Source: Adiantum capillus-veneris (lineage: Eukaryota > Streptophyta > Polypodiopsida > Polypodiales > Pteridaceae). Taken from it: a stretch of DNA of 64,000 nucleotides. Below are positions 56,058 to 64,000 of this stretch, in pieces. A program made the position numbers and the translations under genes. The DNA lies in contig CM043959.1 in assembly GCA_014529385.2 (NCBI GenBank), positions 86,992,529 to 87,056,528 of the forward strand, read 5' to 3'. Position 1 is the stretch's first letter; each line of letters starts with the position of its first letter. The notes under the pieces were generated by a model that did no database searches, had not been told where the DNA came from, and worked only from the letters and a program-made list of their open reading frames with translations.

Positions 56058-59000
56058 GTGGATGACAAAAGAAACTTAGTGGATACAATGATGATCCCCA
56101 AGGAGGCAGAAAATTACTTGAAAAGATCACTGCAAAGGTCATGGCTCAAAAAAGTTGGCTTGTGGAACTTTGTATCACTACCACCAGTAGGGATAGATTT
56201 CAAGAGGGTACAACACTTGATTGAGACTATCGAAGAAGATGGAACTTGCAGAGTGGTAGGCATGGATAATGAAGTGATGGAGATCCAGATCACCAAAGAA
56301 ATCATCAAGGAGGCATTGAAATTGTCTGATCAAGGAGCCAACATGAGAGAAAGAAGGAAAAACCTCACAGTCTACTTGCAAAAGTCCAAACTACCTTCTT
56401 TCAAACTCATAGCAAACCTGGAAGTAAGAGAACTGACACAGATCTACAGTCAGTGTTTGTTGAGCTACAGCAAAAGACCGCTAAGATACACTACACCACA
56501 CGGGAGCATCTCAACCACACTGACATGGGCTATGGGAATGACCCATGAGTTCTATATAGATCACGCATCATATCTGTTTGAAGAAGTGACAAAGCTAAGG
56601 CATGACAAGCCAAATTACATTGTAGGAGGAGAAGTCCTCACCAGAATCATATACCAAGCCATAGGCGCGGTAGATCAACTGCCACCTGCTCCCCATCAAA
56701 CCGACTGGCTGGTGTTAAGAGAAAATATCGAAGACAGATCACAAAGGAAAGTACCGGCCTCTATTAACACCATTGGAGGACGCAGGCTGGAAAGAGTAAC
56801 AAGAAGTACACAAGAAAAGATGGAAGAAAGAAAGAAGAACTGAAGAGGAAGATGTCCGACTAAAGAAGCGGAAATGGAAAACAACACCAGGTTGCAGAAG
56901 ATAGCAAAAATGGAAAGGATGCTAGAAGGATTTTCTCTAGAGAGATCTCTACGAGGCGATGTAGGTGCCACTTGGAAACCTTCTAGTAGCACTTACACAC
57001 TGAGAACGAAGAATAAAAACAACCCAGCTTTTGAGTTGGACTGGTTCGAGAGGTATATCCAAGAAAGAAATGCTAGGGACGAACCAGAGTTGCTACTAGA
57101 AGAGGAGGATCTCCAAACTTTGAGAGATCAGTTGAGGCCAACTTCACGAGATCAGGAAACACCACCACCATCTCCAAGGCCAGAGACAAGTGAGAGGCAA
57201 TCTACCCCACCTGCTGACTCTCCTTCGCATTCGGAAAGCTCACATCGTGATGAGAGAGTTCATACACCACCGGGTGAAGAAGAAGAAGAAGAAAGAACAG
57301 ATGGTCACCCAAACACTAGAACCATATCACAAATTGATAAAGGCAAGCAAAAGGAGGTGGATCAGACAAAAGATAAAGCTTCCTTCTCTCAAGAAATTGA
57401 GCTGGAAGCTACTATAGATGAAGATTTGCAGTCAATGGAGACAATACTAAACCGAACAAGACTGCACAGTCAATGGCTAGCTGATCAGAACAGGTCCAAC
57501 AAAACGAAGTTAGAAAAAACCCATCAAGAAGTTATGAGACTACAGGAGCAAAGAGATGACACTATAAAATTGATCAGCATCAGAGATGCTGAGATCTTGG
57601 GGCTCAAAAGCACGGTAAATCTCCTCAAAGACAATTTACAGGAGTTTGAAGATTTCAATGCCATTTGTGAAGATACGATCAACGTATTCCTTGAAGATGT
57701 CAGTGACAGAGATGAACACATCCATAAGTTGGAAAAAGAAAAGCAAGATGCACTGGAGACATTCAAAAGTTTGCAAGTCGTCATCGATGACTTATAAATT
57801 GAAGTCAAAGATTTGAGGGCAGTAACAGATATACAAGCAAGGGAAATCGAGCGAGCTAAGAAACAAAAAATGTCCCTACCAACAACACCGGTAGTCCACC
57901 CACAAGAAGAAGTGGCTGCACTGAAGAGGGAGTTGGAATTGGAAAGAAAGCAACGCTTAATGATAGCCGAAAGTGCGCTTAGAGCAGAGGATCAACTACA
58001 AAGGCAAATTTCAGACTTACAAAGTGAACAGCAACAAGGACCAGCTCCTGACAGTGAAATGGAAAGCATTGTTTCCAAATCACTCAGGGAAGAAAATGAA
58101 AACTTGCATATCAGGTTAAAACAGTTAGAGGAGTCTGCAACTCAAAAAGAGATGGAATTTCAAGCTCTTCAAATCAATAGTAGAACAATGGCTGCGCAAA
58201 TCGCAACTCTTCAAACTGCAAGGCAACACCAAGGACAGGTACGAGTGCACCTGGAGCAAGCAGCCACAGATTTGGCTAGACTCGCCAAAGTATATGGGGG
58301 TCAAGATGACTACGAGGAAGAATCAGATGATCAGGAGGCCCCATATACACAGACTGATCAAATTGGCTCCAAAGACCAAGAAATAGACGAAGATTCAATC
58401 ACGAGATTGGAAGAGAAGAGGCTGGCCGAGCAAATGTAAAAACAATCAGAGATGATATGGTACAAGGCAATGCAACTAGAAAAGGAGATGCTACAAGGGC
58501 TCTCCAGATCAAGCAAAACAGCAGCAGAGCTACGGGAGGAATGGAATGCCCCTATGTTACCCTATGCTCTACTGAAATACGAAACTCTAACACATCAACG
58601 GCAGCTCGCAAAAGAAGAACAAGTGCTAGTGTTTGAAGGCGAATTACAGGATCGGGAACAACAAAACAGAATAGTAGACAGCCAGCCAAAGTGGAGGCGT
58701 CAATGGCTCTTGGATCATCCTAATAACCTGATCCATTTAGTCAACGCACCGCCTGAGCTGAGGAATGACAGAACTTTTTGCCCAACTCCCCGAACATACA
58801 CCTACAGCCAACATAAAGCACTACAAAGCAGAAATCCGACATGGTTAAATTATCCAGTATTGCCAGGGCCTGCAGAGGGAGAGAGAATATCCGGTTCTTA
58901 CATGGTGAAAACCCTTCAGGGCGCCATTGCAGAATTCACAGGCTCTCCCGACCTATCCTGCAAGATGCTATGTAAAATAGCTCGAACCTTTTTGGCATGT

Positions 59001-59288
59001 CTCAAAGTCTTCTCAGAAAGCTGGACTTCAGAGTATATGAATACCAAAAGAAGCATCTCAGAGCTGTCATACGATCTAAGTGGGCCACCTACAGAGCCAG
59101 TATTGTATGCCTATTTCAGACGGCTAATGTTTCTGCCAAGCTACCATCTCCAAACCTTCGAAGAAGCATTTTATACAGGCTTCTTCATGTACAAGTCCAA
59201 AATTTTTGGCCCATTAATGGCAAGCGAGTCTATGCGATATGATACGTTTCTACATCAAATCAACAAAGAAGGACGACAACGACACTGA
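56058..59288 (+). pseudogene. F third ORF: 1077-codon frame, coiled-coil protein, three stops
   Basis: A single frame from Met 56058 to TGA 59288 is broken only by in-frame stops at 56841-56843, 57795-57797 and 58437-58439. Part 1 (261 codons) is globular: YLKRSLQRSWLKKVGLWNF, VRELTQIYSQCLLSYSKRPL, TLTWAMGMTHEFYIDHASYL. It faintly recalls the 'putative plant transposon protein' domain of Athila-like elements. Part 2 is acidic and Pro/Ser-rich (EEEEERTDG), then long heptad-rich helices (VMRLQEQRDDTIKLISIRD; VAALKRELELERKQRLM). Part 4 (58452-59288) is again globular with Tyr/Trp/Pro-rich segments. No signal peptide, transmembrane segment or enzyme motif is seen, so it does not look like an envelope protein. 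Function unknown. Confidence 0.7.
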
Positions 59289-59323
59289 AGACAATGACGA
59301 TCATGTCGTGGTAGACATGAATT

Positions 59324-59336
59324 AGGAAGGGGGGAG
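59324..59336 (+). other. F polypurine tract
   Basis: AGGAAGGGGGGAG directly before the 3' LTR. Confidence 0.85.
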
Positions 59337-60294
<958 letters not shown>

Positions 60295-60299
60295 AGGTC

Positions 60300-60720
60300 T
60301 CACTATCGCTTTGTCTAGAAATTATTGTACTTGCCTCATGATCTCCTCTTGTCTCATGCTTGGGAAACTCGATAAGGAGGCTTGTTACGCGGTGAGCTTC
60401 ATGGTAGGAGCTCATTTTGATGGTCATCATCCCATCATCCCCTTGTTTTGGAGGTAAGTACATAGGGATATCATTGATAAACACATCCTAAGCTCTCTCT
60501 CCTCTTGCAGAGGAAGGGAAATCCCATAAAAGCACAAAGTTGTTGAGTAACTTCGGCTTGCAAAGTAGGGTTGTCCATAGCTTGTTGCAACCTAGTAACA
60601 AGATAATTAATAAACATGGGGGCATCATCATTAGCACCTTCATGTGCAAAATCAAAGTTATAAATGTTCATTATACTCTCTTGGTTATTATCAACCATGC
60701 TAATCAAACTTAGGTATAGA
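60300..60720 (-). pseudogene. D1 gag start and RT N-terminus
   Basis: The minus strand carries a short gag-like N-terminus (MVDNNQESIMNIYNFDFAHE, 60471-60707), then YLPPKQGDD and, with frame changes, PYHEAHRV (PYRVS equivalent), EIMRQVQ, a stop and FLDKAIVRP at the F junction. This aligns with element B residues about 783-826. The gag core, knuckle and protease between the two parts are deleted. Confidence 0.65.
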
Positions 60721-61088
60721 TTACTTTGTGCGTTGGGTACCCTGAAAACCCTTAGTAGCTACTCTTCTTTACCTTTGAAAATTAGTTCTCAGGTAGCCAC
60801 ACCCGTGGTTTAGACATTGTTGATTGCAAAAACTAGTGGAGATGATCTTGCTCAATTGATTATGGTTCCTGTTGAGCTTGCTAGTAGCTAAATAATGATT
60901 AAGCCAAAGGCAAGCCTGAGAGACTCGATTATTAAGACTACAGTTCCTAACTGGGTATCTCGAACTAAGTCCTTTTCAACCAAGATAATAGATCCCTATC
61001 CCAATTACCCTATTGAAATGAACAGGTCCGACCTCTCTTGGAAAACTTAAGGACCTCTCTTCTTAAGTAAGTAAAGAGAAGCCAACAA
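60721..61088 (-). other. D1 leader, no gene
   Basis: Untranslated leader related to the E leader (GAAGAGAGG near the primer site). No coding sequence is supported. Confidence 0.5.
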
Positions 61089-61099
61089 CTCTGATACCA
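61089..61099 (-). other. D1 primer-binding site (initiator Met tRNA type)
   Basis: The minus strand reads TGGTATCAGAG, a perfect iMet complement, one base inside the 5' LTR. It orients D1 as minus and shows that 61101-62675 is its 5' LTR. Confidence 0.88.
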
Positions 61100-61100
61100 A

Positions 61101-61776
61101 TGTAATGAAAATGGCCTATGAACTTTGAGAATAGTGGAATGAACAGAACTAGAGTGAGCATTTTTATGAGACTATTTTGAGAGCATAGAGGGTGAACTTA
61201 ATTAGAGGTAGCAACATAACCATTAGACTTAATTAACTTGGCATGAATAATACTCTTGTAAGATAGAGAAAGAACATGACAACAGTTGAGGACCAAATTT
61301 ATGTGGAACCGGTCCCCCCTCTGATAGGCTTTTGTATTATAGATTCTTCCATAAAGAGAGACTTGGTACAATACAATCTTTGTGTTCCTTGTGGCCTAGG
61401 TGATGCAATGAAGATGAAAAACTTCATGCATCACAAGCATAACATAATCCTTTGTAAGCATTAACCATCCCCAGCCTCACTGCCAAGGCCTCAAATACCT
61501 TCGAAGGTGGAGAGAGCTAGTGGGGAATGAGGGTAGGGAAGACCAAGAAGAAACATTCATGGGAGAAAAAAACAATTCCTCACTTATTATCACTCATCTT
61601 ACTTAGCATACATAATAGCATAGTAATGAAGATGGAGAAGATGGAAAGCTTAAGCATTGAAGCATGGCTCTTGGTTGGATTTGCATTCCATAGCCAAGAG
61701 TGTTGGTGTAGGCTCTCAACTTTTCAACAAGCTTGGAGAAGGAGATGGAGCTCTTGCACTTTGCACTTCACACAAT

Positions 61777-61809
<33 letters not shown>

Positions 61810-62675
61810 GGAAGGGGGAGAGTATACCCCCCAAGCTAGCTCCTATCTTCCTTAGTCGACCCCCCCTGCTAGCTCTTGAGAGAATTTGATTGGAACCCTA
61901 CAAGATTAGCCAATCACATGCTTTAGTTTAATCAAGCAACCATGCTAGACTTGGTACAAGTGTCTCCCTTTCCCATTTGAGAGAGGAGACTTGATAAATG
62001 CATAAACAATTGATCAAATTAGCTGAATTATCATTGGACCCCTTGAGAGGCAAACCAATAGGCTTTAGGCACACCATAAGGGCAACATCGAGAGGAACTT
62101 GACAAGTGTCCTTGTTGCTTCTTTAGACCAAGCTTGCCTTGTGTGAGGGTGTTTGTGTTCTCTCTCATGCTCCTACAATGAGGGCTCACCCCCCCTCCCC
62201 CCCCCACCCCCTCGAGTAGGGATCTTGTTGACTTTTGGGAACACCTTGAACCCCTTAAGCACCTTAGTCATGGAGCACCTTAGCACCTTAGCCATTAAGC
62301 ATCTCAAGCACCTTAGTCAGCAAGCACAACAAGCACCTCAAGAACCTTAGTCAGCAAGCATGACAAGCACCTTAAGCTTGGGCCGGGTTCATACCTCAAG
62401 CACAACCCTAGCTTGTCTAAAGTCAAAGAACTTTTAACACTATTTGAGGTCTTTAATGAAGCTAACCCTAAGGTCTTTAAGCTCCATTAGCTAGCCTTGC
62501 TCTTTGACATACCATTTCTCATTTGGGTCCCTTTAACCTTGGCCCCGTGTTGAGATAGATCCATAAAGGAGCATGTCTATATTTTAACCCTTGTTCCCGT
62601 TTATTCTCCCACATTAAATAATCAATTTAATATGAGAAAATAATTTGGGTTAGTTAGATATTAGATTTTATGACA
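61101..62675 (-). repeat. LTR shared by D1 (as 5' LTR) and D2 (as 3' LTR)
   Basis: About 1.58 kb, TGTAATGAAAATGG...TTTTATGACA, homologous to 28066-29602 throughout. It has a primer site on its left side and a purine tract plus pol end on its right, so it serves two internal regions. It contains a G-run (about 61793-61825) and a C-rich run (about 62188-62212). Confidence 0.85.
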
Positions 62676-64000
62676 TTAGCTCTCTCTTGAAATCATAGTC
62701 GTCCTCGACTATGAGGTAGAAGAGATAAAGCCTTAGTGATTAGTCGATGTTTCCTAGCGGGTGGAGGATCCCTTTTTACCCTACGACATCATTCCAAGAT
62801 GGATGACTAATCCATTCGGGGCTTGGGAGACTTAGCTACTGCAAGCATGTCTGCTCTTGAGTCCATTTCATTGTCCCAAAGTAGAGTGACAAATTCTACT
62901 TGATGTTTGAGAGACGTCGTCATCACAAACATGATTATAAGCATGCATGCTACTTAAATTTGTGCACAATAAAAGGAGAATTAGTCTTATAAGACAAAAA
63001 AATTGATCATTTAAAAGAAACATTTACATTTGCTTACTCTATTACAACATTGACAAGGTTCATACTATTCTTAAGCTGTATTCGTTGCATTCATCTAGCA
63101 TCTTCAAAAGGATAATTTGTGAACTTAATAAGATATTATCGGATTATCTTACCATGTCGTAGTACCTTGTCCTCATGCCAAAGGATAGATTTGGGTTGTA
63201 GCACCTCTTCTTGGTCTTCGATTTCTGGGGGTCTTCAATAATTGGTTTACTTGGTGGCTCTCATTTGTAGGGCTTAAGTAAGCTCACATGAAAAACAATG
63301 TGTATGAGCCAATGGTTGGGCAACTTGAGTTGATAAGCCATGTCATTGATTGGATTCAATATTTGAAAAGGACCACAATATCTTTTTGTTAGTTTAGCAT
63401 AATACTTTTGATGGCCTGTAGGATTTTTGCCCATTGTTTTCCTCAAACGAGTCTTGGGAAACTTGAGCAAGACCCAATCTTTTTCTTTAAATATTAAGGC
63501 CCTTATGTGCTTATCAGCAACAAACTTTTGTCTTTGTTGAGAGATGGATATAGCCTCCTTAATCTTTTGGAAAGATTCTTGTAGGTCAGGGATATACTCA
63601 TCAGAAGCGAAGATCTTCCCATGTACTTTAAGTACCAAGGGACTTTTAGGTCTTCCCTCTATAATCTCAAAAGGTGCCTTTCCTTAGTAGTATGGACAAT
63701 ACTATTGTACGCATACTCTAGAAGGGGTAAGTACATCTCCCATTGTGAGTGTTGATTTACTTCTGTAACATAAGTCTTTAGTAGATCGAGAATTGTAAGA
63801 ATGCCTATCCCACTTTGGCCATCTGTTTGTGGGTGATAGGCCGAAGAGAAATTCAATATTGTACCTAGATTTTCAAAGAGACCTTTCCAGAAATTACTGG
63901 TCATTCTAGGATCTCTATCTGACACGATGGATGTTGGCAATCCATGGCGTTTGGAAATTTGAGATATGAAGAGGGTTGCCATTTGGTGTGCCTTAATACT
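62676..64000 (-). mobile_element. Element D2: second D copy in tandem, cut by the window end
   Basis: Continues from the shared LTR with a purine tract (AAGAGAGAGCTAA, 62676-62688), an untranslated stretch equivalent to 29616-30017, and pol reading down from the window end. It is homologous to D1 at 29603-30617 plus 39402-39770. Its 5' end lies beyond 64000. Confidence 0.8.
63261..63982 (-). pseudogene. D2 integrase core and C-terminal domain, partial
   Basis: From 63982 down: LFISQISKRHGLPTSIVSDR, SNFWKGLFENLGTILNFSSA, YHPQTDGQSGIGILTILDLL. The catalytic Glu of the usual DGQSE is Gly here. Then [17 protein letters not shown], a frameshift near 63670, [24 protein letters not shown] and [17 protein letters not shown]. 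It breaks before the chromodomain-like tail. It continues outside the window. Confidence 0.8.

Noticed and set aside
56058..59288. Reading the F third ORF as a retroviral-type envelope
   Set aside because: No signal peptide or hydrophobic membrane segment is visible; the product is acidic and coiled-coil.

Overview
The window is nuclear DNA from a land plant with a repeat-rich genome. It has spliced introns, plant-type LTR retrotransposons with tRNA-iMet and tRNA-Asp primer sites, a DUF659-type hAT transposon, MITE-like foldbacks and telo-box motifs. The sequence alone does not name the species. One giant intron and a non-chromovirus gypsy element of about 19.6 kb suggest a large genome (fern, lycophyte or gymnosperm type), but that is inference.

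Host gene. The one host gene I can support is Elongin C (ELC/ELOC-like) on the minus strand, in three small exons: 27223-27334, 26773-26878 and 5517-5595. They join in phase into a 98-residue protein with GT/AG borders. Intron 1 is 344 bp. Intron 2 is about 21.2 kb and holds most of the left half of the window. About 730 bp of upstream sequence with telo-boxes separates the start codon from a retrotransposon cluster that fills the rest of the window.

Intron 2 (5596-26772), from low to high coordinate: a foldback element (5679-6130); a possible solo LTR (7159-8231); a minisatellite-like segment (8234-18720) split by an apparently young, intact chromovirus 'B' (9033-17716, minus strand, 1477-bp LTRs with no difference seen, 6-bp target duplication, one 1704-codon gag-pol ORF); an old relic 'G' of the same family (about 18721-23800), itself split by a decayed hAT transposon (about 20044-23432); then diverged local duplications.

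Retrotransposon nest (28066-64000). A minus-strand, internally deleted chromovirus-like element 'D1' runs from its 3' LTR (28066-29602) to its 5' LTR (61101-62675). Two insertions split it: plus-strand element 'E' (30618-39396, target duplication ctttc), whose 5' LTR holds plus-strand element 'C' (31148 to about 36390), and the very large plus-strand element 'F' (40703-60294, tRNA-Asp primer site). The D1 5' LTR also serves as the 3' LTR of a second copy, 'D2', which runs off the window end.

Element F is the most unusual object. It has (i) an 18-bp perfect palindrome (AGTCTATCGCGATAGACT) reiterated about every 297 bp in both non-coding flanks, with half-sites in its LTRs; (ii) a second retropepsin-like domain downstream of integrase; (iii) two successive integrase-type HHCC modules; and (iv) a 1077-codon frame after pol, broken by three stops, with a long coiled coil. 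Its reading frames carry many stops and frameshifts although its LTRs differ by only about 1 percent by eye. The region 1-5516, downstream of ELC, has no recognisable gene, but holds a TA-flanked MITE-like element, a small foldback and a degenerate 140-160-bp tandem repeat.
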